A stretch of DNA of 64,000 nucleotides from contig PLUL01000030.1 of assembly GCA_003164895.1 (NCBI GenBank), forward strand, positions 90,942-154,941, read 5' to 3'. Positions 18,385 to 28,555 of this stretch are shown here, piece by piece. Position 1 is the stretch's first letter. Every line of letters starts with the position of its first letter. The translations under genes were made by a program, and so were the position numbers. This DNA is from Bacteroidota bacterium. GTDB taxonomy: Bacteria; Bacteroidota; Bacteroidia; Palsa-948. Under the pieces are notes generated by a model. It had not been told where the DNA came from. It searched no databases and was given only the letters and a program-made list of their open reading frames with translations.

Positions 18385-20451
18385 TTACTCTTTCACTATT
18401 TTTTTCACCGCTACACCTTTATTCGTTTTAAGTTGCAGAAAATAAATTCCACTTGGCGCTGAGCTTAAGTCAATTGTTGAATAGGTGAATGATTGAATTG
18501 CAGATTGATAAATCTTTTCTCCAAGCACATTATAAATTTCTATTTGGCTATTAGCTAATATCTGATGGCTATTGGCTTGTATTTGAAATTCTCCGTTAGA
18601 AGGATTAGGATAAATACTAATTAGATCATTCAGCGAAATTTCATTTACACCATTCGCATTATTTATCCTATAAATGTTTGACCTCGATGAATTTAAGCTA
18701 ATGGCATCGGTGATAGGATTTTTAGGATTCACCAAAGAAATAATACAAGGTTGATGAGGAATTACTTCTATTCTGTAGGCAGCATTTACGGTTGGAGCAT
18801 GCTGGTCAACATACACATTTGTGCCCCAGTTTGCAGAATCAATCTTCACCCAATTATTTGTATTGTAACCATCGCGATAAATATAATATTTGATAACAGG
18901 AAATCCGCAGTAATCAGTCCAAGTAAGATTAGCTACCGGAGGAGCAGACTGGGAAACTTGCAGATACATTGTTTCATGCACATTGCTGAGCGTACTTTCA
19001 ACATTAGTGTTGCTGACTGTAGATATTCTATAACTGTAAGCTGAAGTATTTGGATTCACACTGCTTGAAGTATCGGTATAAGATGAAAGATGACTGTAAG
19101 GCAAAGTTACAATTGGTTTAAAGAAAGATCCGACTTCTCTGTAAATTCTGAAACTATCAATAGTTCCTTGCGAACTTGGTTTATCCCAAACAATAATATT
19201 GTGTTGCGAAAGAGTATCAACCAACGAAATACAGATTTGCGGATAAGAAGGCGTATTGACATTTACTGTAACGACTGCGGCACCGCAGCCTTGCGAGTTT
19301 GTTAAAGTATATGTTGTAGTTACGCTTGGATTTGCAGTTGGATTAGCACAAGTAGTACAACTTAGTCCAGAAGAAGGTGCCCAATGATAAGTTGTTGTTC
19401 CTGTAGCCGATAGTTGTGTTGGATTCATTACGCAATAAGAAGTAGCCGACACAGAAAAATTAAGGGGTGCAGGTTGTATGATTATTACAGGAGTCATTTG
19501 CAAACATCCATTTGCATCTGTAACTTGTACAGTATAAGTACCAGCAATAAGCCCAGTTACTGTTTGTGAAATTTGTCCATTATTCCATTGATAAGTATAT
19601 GCCGGAGTTCCACCCGATGCGGTTACAGTTGCAGTTCCATTATTACCGCCATTGCAAGTTGGATTTGTTAAAATAATTGTGGTTGTAATTGCAAGTGGTT
19701 GAGTAATTGTGGCGAGTGCTGTTGCTGTACAGCCGTTTGAATCTGTAACCTTTACAGTATAAGTTCCGACAGAAAGATTGACTGCTGTTTGGGTATTTGC
19801 ACCCGAAGGAGTCCATAAATATGTATACGAAGCAGTTCCACCCGATGCATTGGCTGTTGCAATTCCAGTATTATATCCAGTACAAAGAACATTACTTGAG
19901 ATTGTAGCTGTAACCGATGGGCTACTCGTAGCAGTAATAGCAACTGAATGAGAAATCGTACATCCATGCGCATCCGTAACAGTAACAGAATACATTCCAG
20001 CAGAGAGCAATGATGCAGTTTGAGTAACTTGTAAAGGAGCCGTGCTCCATGAATAGGTATAAGGAGGAGTTCCACCTGATGGATTTACAGTTGCCGATCC
20101 GTTAGCTACAGTACAGCCGGCTTGAGTAGAAGTAACAGATGCTGTAATAGCTACAGGTTGTCCTATTACTACCGTTGCAGTTCCAATTCCATAATAATGG
20201 GTTGAATCTATTGTCTGCACGGTGTATGTTCCCGCACAAAGCCCGGTTGCTGTTTTTGTAGTTTGTCCTCCCGGTGTCCAGGTATAAGTATAAGGCGCAA
20301 AACCTCCTGCAGAATTTGCGGTGGCTGAACCATTACACATGTTATAACAGGTAGCATTGTTTACGTTGGAAATAGTGCATGTAATACTTTGCGCAAAAAT
20401 ACTTCCTGTCATTAATGCAACCGCGGAAAGTGAGAGTAGAAATTTTTTCAT
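18385..20451 (-). CDS. SprB-repeat adhesin-like protein with T9SS sorting domain
   Basis: This 688-residue protein has a signal peptide (cleavage near SIFAQ). Four ~75-residue SprB-like repeats span about residues 25-335; each has a C..G.ATA..GG..PYTYSW core and ends near AGTYTV.VTD..GC. A middle region has Ig/FnIII-like strands. The C-terminus (SIYPNPSNGEFQI to KKIVKE) is a type A T9SS sorting domain. SprB repeats are known from gliding adhesins of Flavobacteriia; this protein is far shorter than SprB. Expected to be a cell-surface or secreted protein. Confidence 0.88.
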   Translation of the reverse strand: MKKFLLSLSAVALMTGSIFAQSITCTISNVNNATCYNMCNGSATANSAGGFAPYTYTWTPGGQTTKTATGLCAGTYTVQTIDSTHYYGIGTATVVIGQPVAITASVTSTQAGCTVANGSATVNPSGGTPPYTYSWSTAPLQVTQTASLLSAGMYSVTVTDAHGCTISHSVAITATSSPSVTATISSNVLCTGYNTGIATANASGGTASYTYLWTPSGANTQTAVNLSVGTYTVKVTDSNGCTATALATITQPLAITTTIILTNPTCNGGNNGTATVTASGGTPAYTYQWNNGQISQTVTGLIAGTYTVQVTDANGCLQMTPVIIIQPAPLNFSVSATSYCVMNPTQLSATGTTTYHWAPSSGLSCTTCANPTANPSVTTTYTLTNSQGCGAAVVTVNVNTPSYPQICISLVDTLSQHNIIVWDKPSSQGTIDSFRIYREVGSFFKPIVTLPYSHLSSYTDTSSSVNPNTSAYSYRISTVSNTNVESTLSNVHETMYLQVSQSAPPVANLTWTDYCGFPVIKYYIYRDGYNTNNWVKIDSANWGTNVYVDQHAPTVNAAYRIEVIPHQPCIISLVNPKNPITDAISLNSSRSNIYRINNANGVNEISLNDLISIYPNPSNGEFQIQANSHQILANSQIEIYNVLGEKIYQSAIQSFTYSTIDLSSAPSGIYFLQLKTNKGVAVKKIVKE

Positions 20452-20505
20452 TGAGTTTTTATTTTATACGCTGAAGATAGTATTTTTTTGTGTTCACCAC
20501 TAATT

Positions 20506-20865
20506 TTATTTCTGAATTTTTATCTGATCTTCCGAAGTAACAACGATTTCCGGTTTTCCTTTAAAGATGGTTACTGTTCCGGTGATGCAAACAGTTTTGT
20601 CTTGTAAAAAATCTGCAGGAACATATTTAAACTTTGCTGCATCGTCTCCTGAAATCATTACGGTGAACGTGTTATCAGGATAAGGTTTGCCGAAATTGAT
20701 ATACGTGTTTTTCTTATCTCCGCTTGAAACATGAGTGCCGATCACTTTAGAACAAACGGTAATTTTCTTGCCTTCATATTTTGCAACGCTATCGAGCGGA
20801 ACGGTTTGTGAAAACGAAATTTGCGCTAAAGAAATTGCTACGAAGAAGAGAAATAGTTTTTTCAT
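20506..20865 (-). CDS. Small secreted OB-fold-like protein
   Basis: This 119-residue protein has a signal peptide (ending near QISFSQ). The remaining ~98 residues look like an OB-fold strand pattern: KYEGKKITVCSKVIGTHVS, NFGKPYPDNTFTVMI and KTVCITGTVTIFKGKPEIVV. Similar small periplasmic proteins exist in Bacteroidetes. The ligand is unknown. It stands alone between two minus-strand genes. Confidence 0.7.
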   Translation of the reverse strand: MKKLFLFFVAISLAQISFSQTVPLDSVAKYEGKKITVCSKVIGTHVSSGDKKNTYINFGKPYPDNTFTVMISGDDAAKFKYVPADFLQDKTVCITGTVTIFKGKPEIVVTSEDQIKIQK

Positions 20866-20961
20866 GGTATATCTTTTTTAATGAGTTTAAAATATTCAGA
20901 TTGATTTTATTTTTCGTTTGCTAAGGTAATAATTACTTCCTTAAATTATGAAAGAAGAATA

Positions 20962-22329
20962 TTAATTTCCCATTAGCCATTTTAACCATGACAATTTTCT
21001 TGCTGTGTTGGGAGGATATTTAATAGCAGGTTCCAGCCAGAAAGATTTATCCAGAATACTTTTGTAATGAGAGAATGTTTTAAATCCTGCTTCTCCGTGA
21101 TAACTTCCCGTTCCACTGGCTCCAATACCACCAAAGGGAAGGTTGCTGTTTGAAATATGCATCATGGCATCGTTCACTGCGCCACCGCCAAAAGAAAGTT
21201 CGTTCAATAATTTATTCTTTAGCGAAGAATCATTCGTAAAAATGTAACACGCCAATGGTTTTGGTCTTGATTTTATTTTCAGGATGACATCATCAATATC
21301 AGAATAAGAAATCACAGGAAGGATCGGACCAAATATTTCTTCCTGCATCACTTTATCCTCAAATGTTACATCAGTAAGAATTGTTGGAGCAATAAAATGT
21401 TTTTGAATATCTGTTTCTCCGCCAAAATAAATTTTCTTTTTATCAATCAATTCGGCTAAGCGGTTAAAGTTTCGCTCGTTTATTATCTGAACATAATTAT
21501 TGTTGTCAAACGAATAATCAAACTGTACAATAAATTCTTTCATGTAAGAAAGCAATTCGCCTTTTACAGATTCATCTGCCAGAATATAATCAGGAGCTAT
21601 GCAGGTTTGTCCTGCATTGAGGAACTTTGCCCACACCAATCGCTTGGCGGTGGCTTTTAAATTGCAGTTGCGTGTAACGATTGCCGGACTTTTACCTCCC
21701 AATTCAAGCGTTACAGGCGTTAAATGCTTGGCTGCTGCCTGATACACTATCTTTCCTACCGCAGTGCTTCCGGTAAAGAATATCTTGTCGAACTTTTCAT
21801 TCAGCAGTTCGGTGGTTTCATTTATTCCGCCTTCAACCACGGTAAAAAATTCCGCAGGAAAGTTTTCATTGATGAGCTTTGCCATTGCATTTGCGCTGGA
21901 AGAAGGTATTTCGCTGGGCTTTAAAACTACAGTGTTGCCCGCAGCAACTGCCGCCACCACAGGAGCAAGCGATAATTGAAAAGGATAGTTCCACGCACCG
22001 ATGATCAAACACACACCCAGCGGTTCGGGGATGATATAACTCTTGGCAGGAAAATTAAGTAAGCCGCTGCTCACTCTTTTTCTTCTCGACCATTCAGGAA
22101 GTTGCTTTATCGCTTCATCAATATCGCGGTAGATGAGACCGATCTCGGTGGTGTAGGCATCAAACTCCGACTTTTTAAAATCTTTATAGATGGCATCGCA
22201 CAAAACTTTTTCAGAAGATTTAATTAATGTTTTGAGTTTTTTTAATTGCTGAACCCTGAAACCAAGCTCTTTGGTTTTGTTGGAATTAAAAAAGGCGGTT
22301 TGTTTTTGTATAAGATATTGGTAAGACAT
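20962..22329 (-). CDS. Aldehyde dehydrogenase (class 3-like)
   Basis: This 455-residue protein has the motifs LELGGKSPAIV and NAGQTCIAPDY, where the cysteine is the nucleophile. A C-terminal hydrophobic/aromatic tail is typical of the ALDH3 group, which oxidises medium- and long-chain or aromatic aldehydes with NAD(P)+. GGGAVNDAMMHISN near the C-terminus also fits this group. The substrate is not predictable. Confidence 0.9.
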   Translation of the reverse strand: MSYQYLIQKQTAFFNSNKTKELGFRVQQLKKLKTLIKSSEKVLCDAIYKDFKKSEFDAYTTEIGLIYRDIDEAIKQLPEWSRRKRVSSGLLNFPAKSYIIPEPLGVCLIIGAWNYPFQLSLAPVVAAVAAGNTVVLKPSEIPSSSANAMAKLINENFPAEFFTVVEGGINETTELLNEKFDKIFFTGSTAVGKIVYQAAAKHLTPVTLELGGKSPAIVTRNCNLKATAKRLVWAKFLNAGQTCIAPDYILADESVKGELLSYMKEFIVQFDYSFDNNNYVQIINERNFNRLAELIDKKKIYFGGETDIQKHFIAPTILTDVTFEDKVMQEEIFGPILPVISYSDIDDVILKIKSRPKPLACYIFTNDSSLKNKLLNELSFGGGAVNDAMMHISNSNLPFGGIGASGTGSYHGEAGFKTFSHYKSILDKSFWLEPAIKYPPNTARKLSWLKWLMGN

Positions 22330-22380
22330 TTTACTAGAGGTATATCATCCTTACCATTTTTTTATACATCTATTCAATCA

Positions 22381-23622
22381 CTACTTCTTAGGAAACTTAG
22401 CCAAGATTTCTTTCACCGCATCTTTGTGAACTGTAATGTTCATCATTTTTAGTTTTATAAAATCTTCGTGCATGTACCAAAATCCTGGTGCGGTTTGATT
22501 GTTATGTCCTCCGCTGCCGGAGTCCTTGATTAAATACCAAGTTCCGTTTAGTTTTTCTTCGTATCCAACCAAGTGCATTCCGTGATCATCCGTAGTAGAA
22601 CCATTTGAAAAACGCATTTGGCGCGCATAGTCATCAATGTATGCCGATGGAATATCGTAGGTTGGAATCATACACACTCCTAATTTATTATCCATGCCAC
22701 TTTCTGAAACATCGCCTCCAATTGCCATTGAATATCCGTTTTTGATAGAAGTTTTTACAATGCTCATAAAATCATTCAGCGGCACGTTGTAATATTCTGC
22801 TGAATGCCACCAGTTATCAGCCACTTTATATTCTGCCTGAGTCCAATACGGATATTCCATTAAACTCATGAAATCAATATAATCATCAGGATTTAATTTG
22901 GTAACATTTTTAAGATATTCAAGCGGAGTCATTTTTTTTCCGGCAACGGTTACAGAAGTTGGCGGTTCTCCCATATAAAAATTCATAATTGATTTGATGG
23001 TTGAAACAACTTCATCTGTATTCCAATTGTTTGAAGTTTTAATTGACTGCAAATAGCTTTTCATTTCTTCCACCATTTTTTTGTGGTTATGATAAGGTTG
23101 TCCGATTTTCATTCCAGTGTAAGAATCAAGCGGAACAATGCCGTATTTTTTCATCATGATTCCAACTCCATTTGCTTCCGATCCATCATCAAAAACAGAA
23201 GTGCCGCGTGTGCGTACAAACTCTTTTGCTTTTTCCACATATTGCCAGTAAACAGTATATAATTCTGAAAGTTGAATGTCCTGATTGCTCAGGCGTTTGA
23301 TTTCCGATTCAAAAAAAGAAGTAGTGGAAAAACACCAACAAGTTCCTGTTTCACCCTGAGAAACTGGCTTTTGAGCAAAAACTGTTTTGAATTCAGAGGA
23401 AGATTTTGGAATATCAATTCCGGTAAAATCCATGCGTAACACCAATGGCTTATCAGATTTCTTAGGCGATTCAAATGCGTCAATCCCCTTTTGTATTTGT
23501 TCGTAAAACTCATTTGATTTTGGTTTGAACTCAGCTTTATCTTTTCGGTCTTGAGCAGATAAATTAGTCAAAGACAATGCAACAATCATTGTTGCGCTAA
23601 ATGATGCAATTAGTTTTTTCAT
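22381..23622 (-). CDS. Secreted C1-family cysteine peptidase (aminopeptidase C-like)
   Basis: This 413-residue protein has a signal peptide (to about LSAQ). The papain/bleomycin-hydrolase core shows the oxyanion Gln and catalytic Cys in VSQGETGTCWCFS and the catalytic His in DDHGMHLVGY. The position of the usual catalytic Asn (KNSWG) reads IKDSGSG, so Asp replaces Asn; this may be normal for the subfamily. Likely periplasmic or exported. Confidence 0.85.
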   Translation of the reverse strand: MKKLIASFSATMIVALSLTNLSAQDRKDKAEFKPKSNEFYEQIQKGIDAFESPKKSDKPLVLRMDFTGIDIPKSSSEFKTVFAQKPVSQGETGTCWCFSTTSFFESEIKRLSNQDIQLSELYTVYWQYVEKAKEFVRTRGTSVFDDGSEANGVGIMMKKYGIVPLDSYTGMKIGQPYHNHKKMVEEMKSYLQSIKTSNNWNTDEVVSTIKSIMNFYMGEPPTSVTVAGKKMTPLEYLKNVTKLNPDDYIDFMSLMEYPYWTQAEYKVADNWWHSAEYYNVPLNDFMSIVKTSIKNGYSMAIGGDVSESGMDNKLGVCMIPTYDIPSAYIDDYARQMRFSNGSTTDDHGMHLVGYEEKLNGTWYLIKDSGSGGHNNQTAPGFWYMHEDFIKLKMMNITVHKDAVKEILAKFPKK

Positions 23623-23644
23623 AAAATATTTTATAATTATGAAA

Positions 23645-23652
23645 CAAAAGTA
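23645..23652 (-). promoter_or_regulatory. TAnnTTTG -7 element before the C1 peptidase
   Basis: On the minus strand TACTTTTG lies 22 bases before the start codon of the C1 peptidase. It matches the Bacteroidetes -7 consensus; no clear -33 TTG was found. Confidence 0.4.
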
Positions 23653-23732
23653 AAAGAAAAATGGAATATAAATTTGTCGGATAGAATTAATAAAGTTCGG
23701 GCGAATTCAAGAGTAATATCTTTTTCGCAATT

Positions 23733-24956
23733 TTAAAAATCTCCTTCGTGGAATAATTTTTTCTTTGCTTCTTCGCTTACTTTGCTATGTCCATTTCCGT
23801 TGGTGCCATTTCCATTCTTTGAATTGGAAACCTGTTTGGCTGGTTTTTTCTTTTTGAAAAAAAACGGAATCTGTGCTAAAGCAGCAGCAATCACAAAAAT
23901 CAGAACGAAGGAAACAGTTGGGCTCATATTTCTGCAAGCAATGGCAAGGGCAATGATAAAAAGATTCGCTCCGTAAAGTGTCAGGGAAACACCGCGGTGA
24001 TTCAAACCTGTATCGAGCAAAGTATGATGAATGTGATTTCGGTCGGCTTCAAATGGAGAAACACCTTTCACTGTTCGGTAAACAAAAATCCGCAGAGTGT
24101 CAATAAGCGGATAGGCAAGTACAGCCATCACAAAAACGGGTCGTTGAATTTCAGAAACGATAGTGCCGCTGATATCTGCATTTGGAGTTTCAATGGCTTT
24201 GATGGCAAGCACAGCAAGCATCAAACCGATGAGAGTGGAACCGGAATCTCCCATGAAAATATTTGCAGGATAAAAATTAAAAAACAAAAATGCAAATAAC
24301 GATCCGGCAAGTGAAAAAGAAAGCAGAGACATTACAATATCTTGTGTTTCGTAAAACCAGATTCCGAAAATTGTGGAAGCGATGAAACCGATTCCGGCAG
24401 CAAGTCCGTCAATTCCGTCTATAAAATTGAATGCATTAATAATGACAATGATGGCAAAAAGTGAAATGAAAATACTCGACCAGAATGGGATTTCATCTAT
24501 GCGAAAAATTCCGTGCATGCTTTTTACGCGGATATCTGCCATGAGAACGATGATAAGCGCAACAAGAATATGAGCCGCTAATCTTTTTATCGGAGAAGTT
24601 CCGATGATGTCATCTTTCACCCCGACAAAAAATAAAATCATAACCGTGGCAAGGATATATTTGAAATCGCTCAATGCAGATTTTGTAACTTCCAGCGCAA
24701 GTGCATTTTTCAGGTAACTGGAATTTGCAACATCAATATCAAGAAGTGAATCGGATGGGAACCAAAGTACAAACGCTAAAAATGTTCCGGCAAAAATTAT
24801 AACTCCGCCAATTGTAGGAATGACTCGTTTGTGAAGTTTTCTTTCTTCGGTTGGCTCGTCAAATAATCTCTTTAGAACTGCGACTTTGATGAGCGAAGGC
24901 GTTGAAAGCAAAACAACTCCGAAAGCTGTGAAAAATGTGAGTAGTAATAATTCCAT
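23733..24956 (-). CDS. WecA/MraY-like polyprenyl-phosphate sugar-1-phosphate transferase
   Basis: This 407-residue protein has about ten membrane segments. The signature motifs of the glycosyltransferase 4 family are NAFNFIDGIDGLAAG and FMGDSGSTLIG; HIHH near the C-terminal third is typical of the WecA/TagO branch rather than MraY. It transfers a sugar-1-phosphate to undecaprenyl phosphate to start surface polysaccharide synthesis. It lies downstream of fcl and gmd on the same strand. Confidence 0.87.
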   Translation of the reverse strand: MELLLLTFFTAFGVVLLSTPSLIKVAVLKRLFDEPTEERKLHKRVIPTIGGVIIFAGTFLAFVLWFPSDSLLDIDVANSSYLKNALALEVTKSALSDFKYILATVMILFFVGVKDDIIGTSPIKRLAAHILVALIIVLMADIRVKSMHGIFRIDEIPFWSSIFISLFAIIVIINAFNFIDGIDGLAAGIGFIASTIFGIWFYETQDIVMSLLSFSLAGSLFAFLFFNFYPANIFMGDSGSTLIGLMLAVLAIKAIETPNADISGTIVSEIQRPVFVMAVLAYPLIDTLRIFVYRTVKGVSPFEADRNHIHHTLLDTGLNHRGVSLTLYGANLFIIALAIACRNMSPTVSFVLIFVIAAALAQIPFFFKKKKPAKQVSNSKNGNGTNGNGHSKVSEEAKKKLFHEGDF

Positions 24957-24962
24957 TCAGCA

Positions 24963-24970
24963 CAAATTTA
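24963..24970 (-). promoter_or_regulatory. TAnnTTTG -7 element before the WecA-like gene
   Basis: On the minus strand TAAATTTG ends 6 bases before the ATG, with a TTG 22 bases further upstream. The spacing fits reported Bacteroidetes promoters but implies an almost leaderless mRNA. Confidence 0.4.
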
Positions 24971-25062
24971 CGGAAAAAGTCAGGAAAGGTTACAAGAGAT
25001 TTTAATTAGCGAAAATTGGCGAAATCTGTGGCAATTTGAAGTTTTGATGTCGAATGAAAGAG

Positions 25063-25989
25063 TTAGAATTTAGTTTTCACTTCCTCATAAACTTTTCTGA
25101 TTCCTTCTTCCAAACCAATTTTATGTTTCCATCCGTGCGAATGAATTTTACTCACATCCATGAGTTTACGCGGAGTGCCATCGGGTTTTGCTGAATCAAA
25201 TTTTAAATCTCCTTCATATCCGACAATCTTTTTTATGAGAAGCGCAAGGTCTTTTATCGAGATGTCTTCTCCCATTCCAACATTTATTTGTCCGGCTTCA
25301 TTATATTTTCCCATCAAAAAGAAACATGCTTCTGCACAATCATCTACATACAGAAATTCTCTTTTTGGTGTTCCGCTTCCCCAAATTTCCACAGAAGATT
25401 TATTTTCTTTTTTTGCTTCCTGGAATTTCCTGAGAAGTGCGGGAAGAACATGTGAATTGTTTAAATCATAATTATCATTTGGTCCAAATAAATTCGTTGG
25501 CATCACGGAAATAAAATTGCAACCATACTGTTCGCGGTACGCATCGCACATTTTTATTCCGGTAATTTTTGCAATTGCATAAGGTTCGTTAGTATGTTCC
25601 AAAAATCCGGTGAGCAAATATTCCTCTTTCAATGGCTGAGGAGCAAGTTTCGGATAAATGCAGGATGAACCAAGGAACAAAAGTTTTTTTACTTTGTTTT
25701 CGTGGGAAGAATGAATCACATTATTTTGAATCATCAAATTTTCATAGATAAATTCAGCGCGAAAAGAATTGTTTGCGTGAATTCCTCCAACTCGCGCAGC
25801 AGCAAGAAAAATATATTCCGGTTTTTCTTTTTTGAAAAATTCTTTAACGGCAAACTGATTTCTCAAATCAAGTTCTTTGGCAGTTCGAGTAACAATATTT
25901 GTAAATCCTTCCTTCTGAAGTTTTCTCAGGATTGCAGAACCCACCATTCCCCTATGACCGGCAATGTATATTTTGTCGTTCTTATTCAT
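25063..25989 (-). CDS. fcl: GDP-L-fucose synthase
   Basis: This 308-residue short-chain dehydrogenase has the Rossmann motif [16 protein letters not shown], and the catalytic YxxxK as PYAIAKITG. It converts GDP-4-keto-6-deoxymannose to GDP-L-fucose for surface glycans. The start overlaps the end of gmd by 8 bp, so the two are clearly an operon. Confidence 0.92.
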   Translation of the reverse strand: MNKNDKIYIAGHRGMVGSAILRKLQKEGFTNIVTRTAKELDLRNQFAVKEFFKKEKPEYIFLAAARVGGIHANNSFRAEFIYENLMIQNNVIHSSHENKVKKLLFLGSSCIYPKLAPQPLKEEYLLTGFLEHTNEPYAIAKITGIKMCDAYREQYGCNFISVMPTNLFGPNDNYDLNNSHVLPALLRKFQEAKKENKSSVEIWGSGTPKREFLYVDDCAEACFFLMGKYNEAGQINVGMGEDISIKDLALLIKKIVGYEGDLKFDSAKPDGTPRKLMDVSKIHSHGWKHKIGLEEGIRKVYEEVKTKF

Positions 25990-27070
25990 GCAGATTCAAA
26001 ATAGTGTGGCCGCCTTCCAACAAATATTTATCGCGCTGGAATAATTTAATATCCGATGCTACCATTTCTTTTACTAGTTGCTGAACAGAAGTTTTAGCCG
26101 ACCAGCCCAGTTTCTTTTTTGCTTTGGATGCATCGCCAATCAGCAAATCTACTTCTGTCGGACGAAAATATTTTTTATCTATTTCAATAATAGTTTTTCC
26201 CGTGGCAGAATCTATTCCTTTTTCATTCTCGCGTTTTCCTTTCCATTCAATTTTTGTTCCAGTCTCGGCAAAAGCAAGTTCAATGAATTTTCGAACAGAA
26301 ATCTTTTTTCCTGTAGCAAGAACAAAATCTTCTGCTTCTTTTTGCTGGAGCATCATCCACATTCCTTCCACATAATCTTTTGCGTGTCCCCAATCTCTTT
26401 CGGCATCTAAATTTCCAAGAAAAATATTTTTCTGTAGTCCTAAAGAAATTCTCGCAGCAGCGCGTGTGATTTTTCGTGTTACAAAAGTTTCTCCACGCAC
26501 AGGGCTTTCATGATTGAAAAGAATTCCGTTGCAGGCAAACATTTTGTATGCTTCGCGATAATTTTTTGTGATGTAAAATGCGTATGCTTTTGCCGCACCA
26601 TAGGGGCTTTGCGGATTAAATGGAGTGGTTTCTTTCTGCGGAATTTCTAAAACGTCTCCGTAAAGTTCGGAAGTAGATGCCTGATAGAATTTTGTTTTCT
26701 TTTCCATTTTCAGGATACGAATTGCTTCCAAAAGACGAAGCGCTCCGATTGCGTCGGCATTCGCGGTGTATTCGGGGGTTTCAAAAGAAACACGAACGTG
26801 TGATTGCGCTGCGAGATTATACACTTCATCCGGCTGAGTTTCCTGAACAATGCGGATAAGATTGGTGCTATCGGTCAAGTCGCCATAATGAAGAAAAAAT
26901 TTCACGCCTTTCTCGTGCATGTCGTGGTAAAGATGGTCAACGCGCTGTGTGTTGAACATGGAACTTCTGCGCTTGATGCCGTGAACTGTATATCCTTTGC
27001 TTAACAAAAGTTCGGCAAGGTAGGCTCCGTCTTGTCCGGTGATACCTGTGATAAGTGCTGTTTTACTCAT
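25982..27070 (-). CDS. gmd: GDP-mannose 4,6-dehydratase
   Basis: This 362-residue protein begins with the Rossmann motif [15 protein letters not shown] and has STSELYGDV and the active-site YGAAKAYAF (YxxxK). It forms GDP-4-keto-6-deoxy-D-mannose, the substrate of Fcl encoded immediately downstream. Its upstream region is the left flank of the mobile island, so its promoter may be close to the insertion point. Confidence 0.93.
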   Translation of the reverse strand: MSKTALITGITGQDGAYLAELLLSKGYTVHGIKRRSSMFNTQRVDHLYHDMHEKGVKFFLHYGDLTDSTNLIRIVQETQPDEVYNLAAQSHVRVSFETPEYTANADAIGALRLLEAIRILKMEKKTKFYQASTSELYGDVLEIPQKETTPFNPQSPYGAAKAYAFYITKNYREAYKMFACNGILFNHESPVRGETFVTRKITRAAARISLGLQKNIFLGNLDAERDWGHAKDYVEGMWMMLQQKEAEDFVLATGKKISVRKFIELAFAETGTKIEWKGKRENEKGIDSATGKTIIEIDKKYFRPTEVDLLIGDASKAKKKLGWSAKTSVQQLVKEMVASDIKLFQRDKYLLEGGHTILNLHE

Positions 27071-27094
27071 TTTGTTCAGATGAAAATTGAACTG

Positions 27095-27102
27095 CGAATA
27101 TA
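27095..27102 (-). promoter_or_regulatory. TAnnTTCG -7-like element before gmd
   Basis: On the minus strand TATATTCG lies 24 bases before the gmd ATG. It is the same variant as before parB and dapB. It places the gmd promoter within the first ~60 bp of the gap, on the chromosomal side of the island. Confidence 0.4.
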
Positions 27103-27139
27103 CAAATGATTAATTCGCCATTTCGACCAAAGGTAGTAA

Positions 27140-27160
27140 AACCTAAAAACTGTTTAGGTT
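27140..27160. repeat. Inverted repeat near left island end
   Basis: AACCTAAA (27140-27147) and TTTAGGTT (27153-27160) form an 8-bp palindrome around five bases. AACCTAAAAA recurs near the right end at 42469. It could be an integrase core or arm site, or a leftover terminator. Confidence 0.4.
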
Positions 27161-27259
27161 TCAGGCTTTTCATAGGAAAAAAGGTTGGATTGGATTGAAG
27201 GCTTTTAGGGCTTTTAGATGGTTTATGTTACCCCCTTGTTACCCGCAATTTTTCTCAAA

Positions 27260-27324
27260 GGTTCACGAAGGTTCACGAACCAAAACTATGCCTTCCCTTT
27301 TGCGTCTACGCAATTAGGGGAAGG
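27260..27324 (+). promoter_or_regulatory. Integrase leader: 28-bp shared box plus nested hairpin
   Basis: The box (27260-27287) reads GGTTCACGAA, two bases, then TTCACGAACCAAAACT, and recurs before the excisionase-like gene at 30427-30454 with only the two middle bases changed. It is followed by a nested hairpin: CCTTCCC (27291-27297) with GGGAAGG (27318-27324), and inside it TTGCG with CGCAA around TCTA. The integrase ATG is 30 bases further on. The function is inferred to be shared control of integration genes. Confidence 0.6.
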
Positions 27325-27354
27325 TAATGTCAAACAATTTAAAACCTAAAAGCA

Positions 27355-28512
27355 ATGGGAGTTTATCTGAGAGAAAAAAAAGTGAGCGGAGGACAGGTGT
27401 CTTACTATTTAGACATTTATCACAACAAAGCACGTTGGTATGAATTCATCGGGATTCACATCAATAAAACTCATCCTACACCGGAGGACAAGGACAAGAA
27501 ACGGCTCGCGCAGGAAATCAGAGTGAAGCGGGAGAATGAATTAATCGTTCAGGACAACGGATTAATTGACAAAAGCAAGCGCAAAGCAAATTTTATTTCG
27601 TGGTTTGAAAAATTCATCAAGGACAAATCAAAAAATAATACGCACAATGGAACTACGCTTGCCCACCTGAAAGATTACGTGGGCAATCGTCCGTTGCCCT
27701 TCACCGCCATTACTGTTGAATGGATTAAAGGATTTACAAAATATATTCAAGGATTTGTAAGTAACAATACAAGCCGTCTTTACCTGATGAATATGTTTTC
27801 AGCATTGGAGGATGCAGTAAGGCAGGATATTATTATCAAAAACCCATTCCGGCTAATACCGAAGCATGAACGAGTAAAGCAGATGGATACTTACCGCCAT
27901 GCTTATTCGCTTGAGCAGCTTCAGCATTTAGTAGAAACACCATGCAACATTCATCCTCAAATAAAACAAACGTATTTGTTCAGTTGCTTTACAGGACTGC
28001 GTTGGAGCGATGTAAACAAATTGAAATGGTCAGAGGTAATCGTAAAACAAATTGACGGAAACGAAGAACATTTTATTTATTTTGAGCAGAAGAAAACTGA
28101 GGCGATAGAGTATGTTCCTCTTTCCGATCAAGCAGTTGAAATCATCAAACACAGGCAAAGCGAATTGTTGGAGTACAACGATAAAAGCCCTTACGTTTTC
28201 CCATTCATAAAAGAATATGACGAGAAGAATCAACTGATGCACAAACGAGTGAACCGTGCCTTAAAAAAATGGGCTAAGAAGGCAGGATTTGAAATAAAAC
28301 ACATGCACTTTCACTCAGGGCGACACACTTTTGCAACAAACGTACTGGAGAATTGTCCTGATGGTGATTTGTGGACGGTTTCAAAACTGCTCGGTCATAA
28401 AAACATAAACTCCACGCAGATTTACGCCCATGTGCGCGACAAGAAAAAATCAGCAGCAGTAAAGGCACTACCGAAACTGAAAATGAATATGATTTATTCT
28501 AAGGTTGCGTGA
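27355..28512 (+). CDS. Tyrosine recombinase / site-specific integrase
   Basis: This 385-residue protein has an N-terminal arm-binding region, a SAM-like core-binding domain (~100-185) and a C-terminal catalytic domain. Catalytic residues are visible: Arg216 in TGLRWSDV, HSGR at 320-323, LGHKN, and the nucleophile Tyr357 in TQIYAHV. It presumably integrates and excises the island. It is the first gene at the left edge, as is usual for such elements. Confidence 0.93.
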   Translation: MGVYLREKKVSGGQVSYYLDIYHNKARWYEFIGIHINKTHPTPEDKDKKRLAQEIRVKRENELIVQDNGLIDKSKRKANFISWFEKFIKDKSKNNTHNGTTLAHLKDYVGNRPLPFTAITVEWIKGFTKYIQGFVSNNTSRLYLMNMFSALEDAVRQDIIIKNPFRLIPKHERVKQMDTYRHAYSLEQLQHLVETPCNIHPQIKQTYLFSCFTGLRWSDVNKLKWSEVIVKQIDGNEEHFIYFEQKKTEAIEYVPLSDQAVEIIKHRQSELLEYNDKSPYVFPFIKEYDEKNQLMHKRVNRALKKWAKKAGFEIKHMHFHSGRHTFATNVLENCPDGDLWTVSKLLGHKNINSTQIYAHVRDKKKSAAVKALPKLKMNMIYSKVA

Positions 28513-28555
28513 GTTTCTGGTGGTGAGTAGGTTTCTTCGCACTTTCATTTTATTA

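Noticed and set aside
27071-27354. tRNA gene as integration site of the island.
   Set aside because: No cloverleaf-like sequence or T-loop motif was found at either flank.
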